Of a stretch of 64,000 nucleotides of DNA, positions 34,728-44,096 are shown one piece after another. The position numbers and the translations under genes are program-made. Below the pieces are notes generated by a model. It was given only the letters and a program-made list of their open reading frames with translations. It did not search any database and was not told where the DNA came from. The number at the start of each line of letters is the position of its first letter. The first letter of the stretch is position 1. The stretch comes from Nonlabens ulvanivorans (GTDB lineage: Bacteria; Bacteroidota; Bacteroidia; Flavobacteriales; Flavobacteriaceae). The stretch spans positions 461,014-525,013 of the forward strand of contig NZ_JPJI01000026.1 in the NCBI RefSeq assembly GCF_000732625.1, written 5' to 3'.

Positions 34728-37205
34728 TTAAATATTATAGATGAATTGAAGCTGAATATCACGACCTATATCATCGGCATAAAATCGTTGTCTATTGAGA
34801 TAGTTGCGATAATTAGTATTAAATATGTTAAACACACTTAACTTTAATAAGGACCTTTTAACCTTGGGATTTTTCTTTGAGAAAAAACTATAACTCACGC
34901 CTGCATTCCATAAACTATAGGCTGATGGTGGTTGAGAAATGTTAACTTCACGCATTTCAAAACCACCTGTTTCTAACGGAACATTCACCTCATAATCATT
35001 ATCTGGAAAACGTGTTTGTTCAAGAGTGGTTTGATTAGTCAAATGAAAGTCTAATCCAATATTTATAGCATTAAACCAAGTTATTGTGTTACTAAACTGC
35101 GCTGGCGGCATATCTATAAGTGCCTCATTTGCATCCACATCTGTCCCATGTATATATGAAAATTGCGAGTTAAAATTTAAAAGCCTTTGTTGATTACTGT
35201 TTAGTCCACCTTCTTCGGTCACATCAGCTTCTTTTTTAGCAAACACATCGTAGCTAGCACTTACATCTATTCCTAATAAACGTGCATCCAACTGTTCATA
35301 CTGATAAACTGGAAATGCTCCTCGTGTTGTTGTCTCAATAGATGTAGGTACTAATTGAATAAAATCATTTACTAAGTTCAAGTAAGGATTTAGTTCTAGA
35401 TCTAGATTTTTGTGATTGAAATGAAATGTAGTATTAAGTTTATAAGACTGTTCTTTCGCCAAGTCCAATCTTCCTAGTTCAATCGTTGCTAGCGCATGAT
35501 GCAATCCATCACTAAATAACTCACTAGGATTAGGCGCACGATTTGCCGAACTTAAATTAACCGCGATATCATAATGGTCATTAAAGAAATATTTAGTCCC
35601 AACTGTAAATGCATACAGACCGTAGTCTAAAATAGGATTTGTAAGCAGCTGATTTCCTTCTGTCCTTCTTTCAAATTGTGGAAATTGCTCATCATAGCCC
35701 AAACTTTCCCAGCGAGTTTGAAAATAAAATTTATCAGCATCAATTTTATAGGAATCGAGTCTCAAACCAGCATCAATAATCCAATTATCCTTAAGTTGAT
35801 GATTAATACTAATGTAAGCTCCAACTTTAGTAGCATCATAATCTGGAATTAAGCGTCGCACACCAGTATTAGCATCTGGAGTATTAACTTGATACATACC
35901 ATCAAGACCTACATTAATAGTGGTAGTTTTATTTGAGTCAAACAACATGTTTATTGCGGCGATATGTGTCATCAAATCCATATCTAGCGATGCTCTACCA
36001 GCATTACTTCCTCGCCGTATATCATATTCCTTTCGGTTATTGAACTGCAAAGAATAATCTGCTTCTAGCTTTCCTAAACCTGCAAACCTTTTAAAAGAAC
36101 TAAGTCTTAAACTGTGATGTGCTACCTCTTGTCTAGGCACATCTATATCATAGGTAAAATCATTAATAACTGTAGGTACACCAGAGTTTATACTGCGCAC
36201 TAAATCGGCAGCATTACCTATATGTGAAGCTCTTAAAATTCCTAAAGACGATTCGTAATAAGAATATTTTAAATCTGCTCCATATTCAAATGTCTTAAAT
36301 CCCAATCCCAAATTAAATGCTGCTGTCTCACTACCCGTATTACTTAGAACATAATCTGGCGCATCATAATCGCCTAACCGTTTATATGTCAAAGTAGCTT
36401 GTTGATACCAGCCAGATTTACGATAATTATTGATGGATCCTGTAATAGAGCCACCTCGTCCATTTGTTTGTAATTGACTAATGATAGATCCTGATAAGGT
36501 ATCTTTTGAAATAATTCTTGCTGGTTCTATAACTATTGTTCCACCTATCGCATCACCACCATATCTTAAAGCACTTGCTCCTTTAATAACTTGTATACTA
36601 TTTGCCGTATTAACGTCTATATTAGGCGCGTGCTCGATTCCCCATTCTTGATCTTGTTGACGGATTCCATCATGCACAATTGCCACTCTACTTCCGTAAA
36701 GACCATGCACCACAGGCTTAACGACACTATTACCTGTTTTTAATGAACTGACTCCAGCAACACTAGTTAGAGCATCGCCTAAAGTTGCTCCACTAAAGTT
36801 TTGCAATATCTCTTTCTTAATGCGTGTTGTTGCTTGTGTATTTGAGTGATCATCATGTACATCTGCAATAACTTGAATGGTCTGCAGGTCCTCGACATGA
36901 TGTTCTAGCAATATTTCAATTTTTTGCGAGCCTGTCAGGTCAACTGTAATTTTCTTAGGCTCACAATCGATATGAGCTATTGATAAATTATAAGTACCAG
37001 TACATAATCCCTTTAAAATGAAATAGCCATTTACATCAGTACTTACTGTTTTTTGTAAGCTCTCAACATAAATAGTAGCTAGTTCAAGAGAACTATTGTC
37101 GTGATAATCTTTAACGGTACCTTCTAATATATAGGTACAGTCTTGTGCTGTTGCCCATGATGCTGAAATAAGCATCACAAACAACCACAATGTTTGTAAT
37201 TTCAT
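34728..37205 (-). CDS. TonB-dependent receptor, probable metal (zinc/copper) uptake
   Basis: An 825-aa outer-membrane receptor: signal peptide (LQTLWLFVMLISASWATAQ), carboxypeptidase-regulatory domain (YILEGTVKDYHDNSSLELAT), plug with LGDALTSVAGVSSLKTGNSV and IQVIKGASALRYGGDAIGGT, and a beta-barrel ending in IQLQFIYNI. The stretch before the plug is His/Asp-rich (HHVEDL...DVHDDHSN), and plugs with VKPVVHGLYGSRV resemble ZnuD/copper-type receptors. Just upstream is a small Cys/His protein like DUF2946. These are indirect hints of a metal ligand; a ferric or other ligand is not excluded. Confidence 0.9.
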   Translation of the reverse strand: MKLQTLWLFVMLISASWATAQDCTYILEGTVKDYHDNSSLELATIYVESLQKTVSTDVNGYFILKGLCTGTYNLSIAHIDCEPKKITVDLTGSQKIEILLEHHVEDLQTIQVIADVHDDHSNTQATTRIKKEILQNFSGATLGDALTSVAGVSSLKTGNSVVKPVVHGLYGSRVAIVHDGIRQQDQEWGIEHAPNIDVNTANSIQVIKGASALRYGGDAIGGTIVIEPARIISKDTLSGSIISQLQTNGRGGSITGSINNYRKSGWYQQATLTYKRLGDYDAPDYVLSNTGSETAAFNLGLGFKTFEYGADLKYSYYESSLGILRASHIGNAADLVRSINSGVPTVINDFTYDIDVPRQEVAHHSLRLSSFKRFAGLGKLEADYSLQFNNRKEYDIRRGSNAGRASLDMDLMTHIAAINMLFDSNKTTTINVGLDGMYQVNTPDANTGVRRLIPDYDATKVGAYISINHQLKDNWIIDAGLRLDSYKIDADKFYFQTRWESLGYDEQFPQFERRTEGNQLLTNPILDYGLYAFTVGTKYFFNDHYDIAVNLSSANRAPNPSELFSDGLHHALATIELGRLDLAKEQSYKLNTTFHFNHKNLDLELNPYLNLVNDFIQLVPTSIETTTRGAFPVYQYEQLDARLLGIDVSASYDVFAKKEADVTEEGGLNSNQQRLLNFNSQFSYIHGTDVDANEALIDMPPAQFSNTITWFNAINIGLDFHLTNQTTLEQTRFPDNDYEVNVPLETGGFEMREVNISQPPSAYSLWNAGVSYSFFSKKNPKVKRSLLKLSVFNIFNTNYRNYLNRQRFYADDIGRDIQLQFIYNI

Positions 37206-37245
37206 TGTAATAATTTAACTGTTAATCGTAAGAGTAATAATAAGA

Positions 37246-37530
37246 TTAAACAGCTGGCGGTGGCCTAATGGAAAGATGTGAAGGTGTGTAAGACGCTTTC
37301 GCGAAAGCGAAATAAACATCTATTTTTCTTTGAACAACAGGTATTTGAGTAACTGTAGAAACAGTCGTTGTTGTTGCTAATTGAAATGATTCTGATTGAA
37401 AATCATGAGAAATCATACAAATATCGCAATTGTGCGATGCATCATCGTGCTGCAATTCATGCAATACCGATAGCTGAACCATTACAAAAATGGTTAGCAA
37501 AAGACGCGATATGAATAATCTAGATTTCAT
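37246..37530 (-). CDS. Small DUF2946-like metal-binding secreted protein (94 aa)
   Basis: 94 aa from the ATG at 37530 (a TTG three codons upstream is less likely). A signal-like N-terminus (LFISRLLLTIFVMVQLSVLH) leads into HELQHDDASHNCDICMISHD, with a CxxC and several His/Asp, and the protein ends in SIRPPPAV. A C/H cluster after the signal and a terminal R-x-PP-A motif are seen in DUF2946 proteins, which sit beside copper or zinc TonB receptors. It is 40 bp upstream of the receptor gene. The AFAKA residues are made by a palindrome copy. Confidence 0.65.
   Translation of the reverse strand: MKSRLFISRLLLTIFVMVQLSVLHELQHDDASHNCDICMISHDFQSESFQLATTTTVSTVTQIPVVQRKIDVYFAFAKASYTPSHLSIRPPPAV
37294..37309. 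repeat. 16-bp palindrome, exact copy
   Basis: Inside the DUF2946-like gene, 27-48 nt before its stop region, read as AFAKA. Confidence 0.95.
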
Positions 37531-37583
37531 CAACTCCAAATATAGACTACTAATTCTTAATTAATTCTAAATAAAGGCATAAA

Positions 37584-37611
37584 AAAAGCTGCTATTGAAA
37601 TAGCAGCTTTT
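37584..37611 (-). terminator. Terminator of the beta-propeller lipoprotein gene
   Basis: A 12-bp stem (AAAAGCTGCTAT / ATAGCAGCTTTT) with a 4-nt loop; on the minus strand the T-run follows. It lies 26 nt past the stop at 37638. Confidence 0.85.
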
Positions 37612-37637
37612 AAATAATATTGGTGTTTCCCAATTAA

Positions 37638-38624
37638 CTATTCATTATAAAAGTCGACAGAACTTGCAGAAGTCAACATATTATTTACACTAGGTGTCGC
37701 ATCACCAGATGCTGTTACTGGAAAACCTAAGATTCTACCGCCACCGTTAGCAATCTCTGCGATATAAACCACATTTGCATCTGTATCATATGTTACATCT
37801 ACTGGATTACCTAATAAAGTATTAGATCCTGCAATTCTAGTTTGAGAAGCTACTGCTAGTGTACCACCATTAGTAACACCAGAAATTTGTGAACTTGCAT
37901 TTTGTATAAGATGATAACCACCATCTGAGTCACTTCCTGCATCACCTATATCAGTCATGATTAATAAATCATCTGACGCATCGTAAGCGATACCATGTGT
38001 TCTAACTATTCCTTCTATTGTAATTCTTTTAGATGCTGCAAGCGCTCCATCTGTAGAGTTGCTAAGAAAATTATTAAATACAGCAAGATCACCTGTGGTA
38101 TCTACTACTACATAAAGATCATTACCTACAAATTCAACACCCCAAACTGGAAATGAAATATCAAAGGTATTTGCTAATGATAAACCACTAGAAGTTCTGT
38201 TGTATACAAATAGCTGATTGTTTCCATTATCTGCTACTACTACTGAATTTCCATTTACCGCTAGAGCTCTAGGACTTGTGAAATCGATTGATCCATTCAC
38301 ACCTACAATTGCAGATGTAGTCCCTATAAGTTGAGCCTCAATATTAGAATATGCATTTAAATTAAAAGAACTTCTGGAAGCTACATAAAGCTCGTCTTGA
38401 GATGCACTGTATTGTATACCTTCATTTGAAGTAGATGCAGTTGTCAGTGTACTTGTAGTAGGGCTTGCACCACTAGCAAAATCATAAACGGTAATATCTC
38501 CGTTTGCTGTACTTGTTGCATAAAGTTCAGCTCTTTTTGTGTTGTTGCCTCCATTATCATCATCATTTGAACATGAGAAAATGGTTAAACTTAATACTGC
38601 GATGGCAATAATTTGCTTTTTCAT
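37638..38624 (-). CDS. Beta-propeller-type lipoprotein, unknown function
   Basis: A 328-aa protein with a lipoprotein signal (KKQIIAIAVLSLTIFSC, then SNDDDN). The body repeats strand-turn patterns such as ELYATSTANGDITVYDFASG, GIQYSASQDELYVASRSS, ALAVNGNSVVVADNGNNQLFV and GIAYDASDDLLIMTDIGDAG, typical of NHL/lactonase-like beta-propellers with about six blades. No catalytic residues can be named. It stands alone between terminators. Confidence 0.75.
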   Translation of the reverse strand: MKKQIIAIAVLSLTIFSCSNDDDNGGNNTKRAELYATSTANGDITVYDFASGASPTTSTLTTASTSNEGIQYSASQDELYVASRSSFNLNAYSNIEAQLIGTTSAIVGVNGSIDFTSPRALAVNGNSVVVADNGNNQLFVYNRTSSGLSLANTFDISFPVWGVEFVGNDLYVVVDTTGDLAVFNNFLSNSTDGALAASKRITIEGIVRTHGIAYDASDDLLIMTDIGDAGSDSDGGYHLIQNASSQISGVTNGGTLAVASQTRIAGSNTLLGNPVDVTYDTDANVVYIAEIANGGGRILGFPVTASGDATPSVNNMLTSASSVDFYNE

Positions 38625-38803
38625 AGTTGTACTATTTATTGTTAGTTATAATATGTACGCTAGAACAGTTCTTATGGTTTTATCTAATTGTCGGTTTTAG
38701 ATAGGTTTTAACACTTTAAACGAATTTACTGCATTCATAGCCCAAGTAAAATTCAAAAATTAACAGTGTTTAAGAAAACATTTAGAACCTGAGGAAGGTG
38801 ATT

Positions 38804-40774
38804 TTATAAGAAGAAATTCCAAACGACACCAAAACGAACAGTAAAATCTCGATATGGTGTACGTGGTGCACTGAAGTAATCGTCACCACTAGCAAATAGC
38901 TGATTAAGATGTTCAAGTTTAAAAAAGATTCGAGTCTGTCTTACCTTAGCATTTACAAAAACATCTACCATAGGAAATGCTCCCAATTCTTGGTCTGTCT
39001 GTACAGTAAATTCACCTAATACAGGATCATAAGAGTCCATATAATAGCTGCTAAAGTATTTCAACGTAATACCTGTTTGTAATAGAAGAGCATTTTTAAA
39101 AAGACGATCTTTATAATACAGCGAGTTTCTAGTTGTAAATTCTGGAACATTAATAATATCTGATCCTTGTGAAACACTTTGAAACATGACGGTGTTATCA
39201 ATTCCAAAATGCCTGAAAAACCTAATATCCTTATGTGCTTTTATTTTTAAATAAGTAATATCATCTAAAGCCTGAACTGGACTAGCATTATAACCAGTCA
39301 CCTCATTATCTGTATCAAGCACTTGATTTTCTTCAAAATACACATAGTCTTGTAAAGTAGTGAAGCTTATATCTAAATCAAGATATTTTTCTGACTGAAC
39401 ATTAAATGATAGTTGTTGTTTTTCAATATTACTAAAACTATTTTGCCAGTTATAATTGACATAGTCACTCTGAAATAATTGATAATTAAAATCTGGCGCT
39501 CTAGAACTAATTGCTATTCCTGCATTGACCTCAACATCTTTAAATTTATAACTAGCACTTCCATTGAGGTACTGACCATCCAGATCACCTGCAACATTAA
39601 TTCCAGTAGCCACATTTATATCAAATTTACCAATACGCTTTTCAAAGGCGCCTTTAAACTGATACAGTTCACCTTTCAGTCGGTTTGTAATAAAGTTACC
39701 AGAGCCTAAATCTAATGTTCTATTGTAACCATAATTATACTCTTGCCTAACAATACCAGCTTTAAAATAACCTAGTATATAATGATCATAAGTTATTCCT
39801 GCTTCAATAGCGCCTTGCTCCAGATCAGTCTGATCTCCTAAACTGCTACTCACATAAGAATCACCTAAAAAGCTATTACTAGCGGTGCTCTTTTCAAAAC
39901 GATAAAGTTTATCTTCATAAAACGCAGTATTATAAATGCGTGCACTATAGTATGATGTAGAGTCTTTATCTCCTATAATCTCATAATCATGATTGAGGTA
40001 ATAACGTTTTCCTTCTAAAAAACTAGTAGCGTCTGTTAAATTAGGTTCTAACCTACCGCGATCTTGTAAATCTTCATTACCTGTCACAAAACCTTCTAAT
40101 GATTCGGGATCTAGACCACCGTTTTCTTGATTTGAGTTATCTTGAAAAACAGTATGCAGCCTTAATCTATAACGTTGATTTTTTGACACATAATTTGTAG
40201 TAAACTTAAAGTTACCTGTGCTAGTCAATGTATTTACATAATTACCTGCACTTCTTAAACCCTTATATGATAGCGAGAAGTTCAATCCTGGCGACACATT
40301 TGTTGTAAAAAGGGCATCTAGTTGTTGACCTTGATTTACAACGGTTTTGAAGTATAATTCAGTTAACGGTGTCGGGACGTGGTAATCTAAAACATCGTCA
40401 ATCTCGATATAATTAAAATGTCTTGCCCGTGCACCCATACGTGGTGACAGTAAATCAAAATCAAAGTTTCTTCCTAAACTATTATAAGGTCTACCAATGT
40501 TATGAAAAGGCATTAATTCAAAATCATCACGACGCAAGTAATTATATTTATAATCCTTGGCCATAGTAAGAGTTGTGTCTACAAAGGTCGTATCCCGATC
40601 TTGCGATATGATTAAATAATCCGTAATGGGCGGTTTTTCACCTTCAACCGTTAAATCTTTTTCATTACCGAATTGTGGGCGATTGTTACCGAGACCACTT
40701 GTTGTAGTTTGGGTAGGCAGTTGAGCCCAAGCCCAAAGCGGTAGTAGTAAAAAGAGTAAAATATTCTTATTCAT
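38804..40774 (-). CDS. Putative porin (PF14121-type outer-membrane protein)
   Basis: A 656-aa protein (two more if the first ATG at 40780 is used). It has a signal peptide (NKNILLFLLLPLWAWA) and a leading NNRPQFGNEKDLTVEGEK. The segments FELMPFHNIGRPYNSLG, TELYFKTVVNQGQQLDALFT and the closing aromatic strand FTVRFGVVWNFFL mark the 'putative porin' family, widespread in Bacteroidota and predicted to form a large beta-barrel. Function unproven. It is divergent from rnhB with 222 bp between. Confidence 0.85.
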   Translation of the reverse strand: MNKNILLFLLLPLWAWAQLPTQTTTSGLGNNRPQFGNEKDLTVEGEKPPITDYLIISQDRDTTFVDTTLTMAKDYKYNYLRRDDFELMPFHNIGRPYNSLGRNFDFDLLSPRMGARARHFNYIEIDDVLDYHVPTPLTELYFKTVVNQGQQLDALFTTNVSPGLNFSLSYKGLRSAGNYVNTLTSTGNFKFTTNYVSKNQRYRLRLHTVFQDNSNQENGGLDPESLEGFVTGNEDLQDRGRLEPNLTDATSFLEGKRYYLNHDYEIIGDKDSTSYYSARIYNTAFYEDKLYRFEKSTASNSFLGDSYVSSSLGDQTDLEQGAIEAGITYDHYILGYFKAGIVRQEYNYGYNRTLDLGSGNFITNRLKGELYQFKGAFEKRIGKFDINVATGINVAGDLDGQYLNGSASYKFKDVEVNAGIAISSRAPDFNYQLFQSDYVNYNWQNSFSNIEKQQLSFNVQSEKYLDLDISFTTLQDYVYFEENQVLDTDNEVTGYNASPVQALDDITYLKIKAHKDIRFFRHFGIDNTVMFQSVSQGSDIINVPEFTTRNSLYYKDRLFKNALLLQTGITLKYFSSYYMDSYDPVLGEFTVQTDQELGAFPMVDVFVNAKVRQTRIFFKLEHLNQLFASGDDYFSAPRTPYRDFTVRFGVVWNFFL

Positions 40775-40996
40775 GTGCATAGCTGCTCAAGGCATCAAAA
40801 GTAAACATTATAACGCTTTTAAAGTGGTGGTATTATGAAAAACGATTAACCCGTGTAATTGTATCAATCTGTTAAAGCTTAAAATTAACAGTACTTCATA
40901 TTCATAGAATTTGTCACTAAACATATGATGCGGTTTTAAAGCACCATCATAACAGTACTCCTAAAAAGATTATAACTATAATTCATATTTTAGCAT

Positions 40997-41596
40997 ATGC
41001 TTTTAAATCAAATACATCCTAACATTGTTGAATGCGGTACTGACGAGGCTGGACGAGGCTGTCTTTGTGGACCTGTAACTGCTGCCGCTGTAATATTACC
41101 GCCAGATTTTAAAAGTGATTTATTGAATGACAGTAAGAAGCTTTCGCGAAAGCGTAGATATCAACTACGCGGTCTAATCGAAGAGCATGCTATCGCTTAT
41201 CATGTATCCCATGTTATGATGGAAACTATTGATAAAATCAATATTCTTAATGCTAGTATTCTAGCCATGCATCAAGCCATTGACGGTTTACAAACAAGAC
41301 CAGAACATATTGCTGTGGATGGAAACCGATTTAAACCATATGCTGATATTGATGCCACTACAGTAATTAAAGGAGATGGTAAATATTTACATATTGCTGC
41401 AGCATCTATACTTGCTAAAACATATCGTGATGATTATATGGAAAAGATTTCTAAAGAATTTCCCGAATATGGTTGGAATCAAAATCAAGGATATCCTACT
41501 AAAAAACATCGAGAAGCAATTAGAGAATTTGGAACTACTCCTTACCATAGAATGACCTTTAAACTTTTACCTGAAGAATTAAAATCTACATTATAA
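40997..41596 (+). CDS. rnhB: Ribonuclease HII
   Basis: A 199-aa endonuclease that removes ribonucleotides from DNA-RNA hybrids. The first metal-binding block is GTDEAGRGCLCGPVTAAA; further acidic residues are in AVDGNRFKP and KGDGKYLHIAAASILAKTYRDDYM. The end is HRMTFKLLPEEL. Length fits short bacterial RNase HII. LSRKR near 51-55 is encoded by a palindrome copy in a loop (KKLSRKRRYQ) that varies between species. Confidence 0.94.
   Translation: MLLNQIHPNIVECGTDEAGRGCLCGPVTAAAVILPPDFKSDLLNDSKKLSRKRRYQLRGLIEEHAIAYHVSHVMMETIDKINILNASILAMHQAIDGLQTRPEHIAVDGNRFKPYADIDATTVIKGDGKYLHIAAASILAKTYRDDYMEKISKEFPEYGWNQNQGYPTKKHREAIREFGTTPYHRMTFKLLPEELKSTL
41139..41154. repeat. 16-bp palindrome, one mismatch
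   Basis: AGCTTTCGCGAAAGCG lies inside rnhB and reads LSRKR. The mismatch is the first base. Confidence 0.88.
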
Positions 41597-41634
41597 CTTA
41601 TTGCAAACTGTGATGTTATCGTAAATTATCTTTC

Positions 41635-41642
41635 TATTTTTG
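41635..41642 (+). promoter_or_regulatory. Candidate -7 element before the 809-aa lipoprotein gene
   Basis: TATTTTTG fits TAnnTTTG, 17 nt before the ATG. No TTG is found at normal spacing. Confidence 0.35.
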
Positions 41643-41658
41643 TGCAAATACTTAAACT

Positions 41659-44088
41659 ATGCGTGGCCTTATTGCCGTCCTTTTTATCAGTCTTTTTTTA
41701 ATAGGTTGTAATGATAATGTGACCGTTAATCAACAGATTTTAAATCGCATCCCTACAGATTCAAAAATAATTATTGCTACTAATGATGTAAAGAACCTTA
41801 ACGATGTTCTTTCCTCTAGCGCATTAATGGAAGAGGTTAAAGAATTGGAACGCATTCAGGAATTAAAAACAGCGAGCGCTTTTTTACTTGATTATGATTT
41901 AAAAGGGGAAAGTATCATCGCAATTAGTCCAGAAGGCAAGGACGATATTGCCATTACATTAATTACAGACATTTTAGAAAGCAAAATCATTAAAGCAGAT
42001 AGCATGTCTGTTCATACCTATGACCAGATCACTTATGCCAAAGATACTACACATGAAATTCCTTATTATTATCTTAATCATAATGGCTTTCATATTGCGA
42101 GTACCTCACGTTTAGTCATTGAAAGTTTAATACGTCGCAATGTAGAAGATTATATCTTTGATTCTCAATTTGCGTCTATTTATGATCGTACTTCAGGATC
42201 AGACTTGAGTATATATATCCATGGTTCTCAAAAGGACTGGTTACAGCATTTTTTATTGAAACAAAACTCTCGTACTTCTAAAGTTAGAGGCCACTGGTTT
42301 CAATTAGAACCACGTAAAACAGATCATGCATTTAATATTGATGGGATCTTCACTTATGCAGATTCTTCACAGCAGTTCCATGCTATTTTTAATGATTTGA
42401 AAGCACAACAAAATAGGGTTCCTGCCATCATTCCTAGTAATGTGGATCAAGCAGTAATTGTAACCTATAAAGATGCACATAAATTACACAGACAGGTCAA
42501 TCATTACAATGGCACTACCTCAAAACTCAATAAAACCCTTCAGTTAATACTGGACAACAGTACTGAACTAGCACAAGTTGCTTTACCTAAAACAGACGCA
42601 CTCGTATTTTCACTTAAACCATTTGAAGCCTTGTTCATGGATATGGACAGCGCCACCAGTGCAAAATTTGATTATCGCAATTTCACCATTTATGAATTAA
42701 GAGAACCTGTTAAAACTCAAGGTATGCAACCACTGCTGCCTGTCAATAACTATAAGTTCTTAACAGTAATAGAAGACTACTTAATTCTATCGACCACAGC
42801 TACTGCACCAGAAGAATTTATCGTCAGTTACCAAAATAAATCTGCACTATCTCAGCAAGCTTGGTGGGAAGATTTGTCTAACAACATAAGCGATTCTAGC
42901 ACGCTCATGTATTTTACGAGCTTAAATATTATACAAGAGTCTGTAACAGATAAAGGTGATTCTAAAATTATCAATAAAATATCAAGTAAAGATTTCCCTT
43001 TCATGGTCAGTCAGTACGTTCATGAAAAGGGCTATGCACATTACCACACCAGCATACCTCAAATAGATGCTAGCATACAGAATACAGGAATCGTTCAAAC
43101 TGGTTCTTATAAATCACCACGCAAGATTATTGCAGGTCCATTTTTATTTCCCAATCACCTCACAGGAAAACATGATGTCGCTTTCCAAGATGAAGATTTT
43201 AAATTACATCTATTAACAGATACCGGTAAAAAACACTGGAGTAAGCAGTTAGACGCCATCATAATAGGTAAAATAAATGCTGTCGACGGTTATAAAAATG
43301 GTCGTAAACAACTTGCTTTTTCTACCAGTAAATCCGTTTACTATCTAGACCGCAATGGTAAAGATGTCAATAAATATCCTATTCAAATTAAAGGTGGCAT
43401 CACCCAACCACTCAGCGTATTTGACTATGATAATAATCGCAATTATCGTTTTCTAGTGACACACGGTAAAACACTTACCATGTATGATATTAATGGTAAC
43501 GTAGTAAAAGGATTTAAGTATAAGAAGCAAGATGAAATCATAAGCCAGCCACAGCATTATAGAGTAGGAAGTCGTGATTACATCGCTTTCGCGAAAGCTG
43601 ACAACACCATCTCACTACTCAACAGAACAGGTAAGGTAAGAACTAAGGTTAAAGAAAAAGTATCATTAACTGGAACGATGAGTTTTCAAAAAAACCTTAT
43701 AAAGATGCTAGATGGTAATCAACTGATTTATCTAAATCCAGTTACTGGTAAAATTACAAATTCTGGTAAAACAGTTTCTGCAACCGAGTATTATATCGCT
43801 CTAGATGGTATTGAAATCATTCAAAACAATAATAAGTTATTAATTAATGGCAAGTCGACAGAGCTACCTTACGGCACATACAACAATGTAAAAGTTGATA
43901 AGCTGTTAAGAGAAGAGTATATACACCTAATAGATTCTGGTGAAAATCAAGTTTACTTACTTGATAAAAAGGGTGCAATTTTGAACTCATTTCCAGTATA
44001 TGGTAAAGAAAATACTGCTATTGCAAGATCTAAGAGTAATTTCCTAACGACTCTAGATGGTGATGACATTATTATTTATAAGTGGTAA
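41659..44088 (+). CDS. Large lipoprotein, unknown function (809 aa)
   Basis: An 809-aa protein with lipoprotein signal (RGLIAVLFISLFLIGC, then NDN). The first ~480 residues resemble DUF3352-like envelope proteins only loosely (RIPTDSKIIIATNDVKN). The last ~330 look like a propeller: GPFLFPNHLTGKHDVAFQ, LHLLTDTGKKHWSKQLDA, KQLAFSTSKSVYYLDRNGK and MYDINGNVVKGFKY repeat the D-x-x-G-x strand pattern of PQQ/FG-GAP-like blades. No catalytic site is evident. It follows rnhB by 62 bp, and its stop is 8 nt from the convergent topoisomerase gene. AFAKA near 643-647 is a palindrome copy. Confidence 0.75.
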   Translation: MRGLIAVLFISLFLIGCNDNVTVNQQILNRIPTDSKIIIATNDVKNLNDVLSSSALMEEVKELERIQELKTASAFLLDYDLKGESIIAISPEGKDDIAITLITDILESKIIKADSMSVHTYDQITYAKDTTHEIPYYYLNHNGFHIASTSRLVIESLIRRNVEDYIFDSQFASIYDRTSGSDLSIYIHGSQKDWLQHFLLKQNSRTSKVRGHWFQLEPRKTDHAFNIDGIFTYADSSQQFHAIFNDLKAQQNRVPAIIPSNVDQAVIVTYKDAHKLHRQVNHYNGTTSKLNKTLQLILDNSTELAQVALPKTDALVFSLKPFEALFMDMDSATSAKFDYRNFTIYELREPVKTQGMQPLLPVNNYKFLTVIEDYLILSTTATAPEEFIVSYQNKSALSQQAWWEDLSNNISDSSTLMYFTSLNIIQESVTDKGDSKIINKISSKDFPFMVSQYVHEKGYAHYHTSIPQIDASIQNTGIVQTGSYKSPRKIIAGPFLFPNHLTGKHDVAFQDEDFKLHLLTDTGKKHWSKQLDAIIIGKINAVDGYKNGRKQLAFSTSKSVYYLDRNGKDVNKYPIQIKGGITQPLSVFDYDNNRNYRFLVTHGKTLTMYDINGNVVKGFKYKKQDEIISQPQHYRVGSRDYIAFAKADNTISLLNRTGKVRTKVKEKVSLTGTMSFQKNLIKMLDGNQLIYLNPVTGKITNSGKTVSATEYYIALDGIEIIQNNNKLLINGKSTELPYGTYNNVKVDKLLREEYIHLIDSGENQVYLLDKKGAILNSFPVYGKENTAIARSKSNFLTTLDGDDIIIYKW
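43584..43599. repeat. 16-bp palindrome, one mismatch
   Basis: CGCTTTCGCGAAAGCT, inside the large lipoprotein gene, reads IAFAKA. Confidence 0.88.
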
Positions 44089-44096
44089 ATTGTGAT

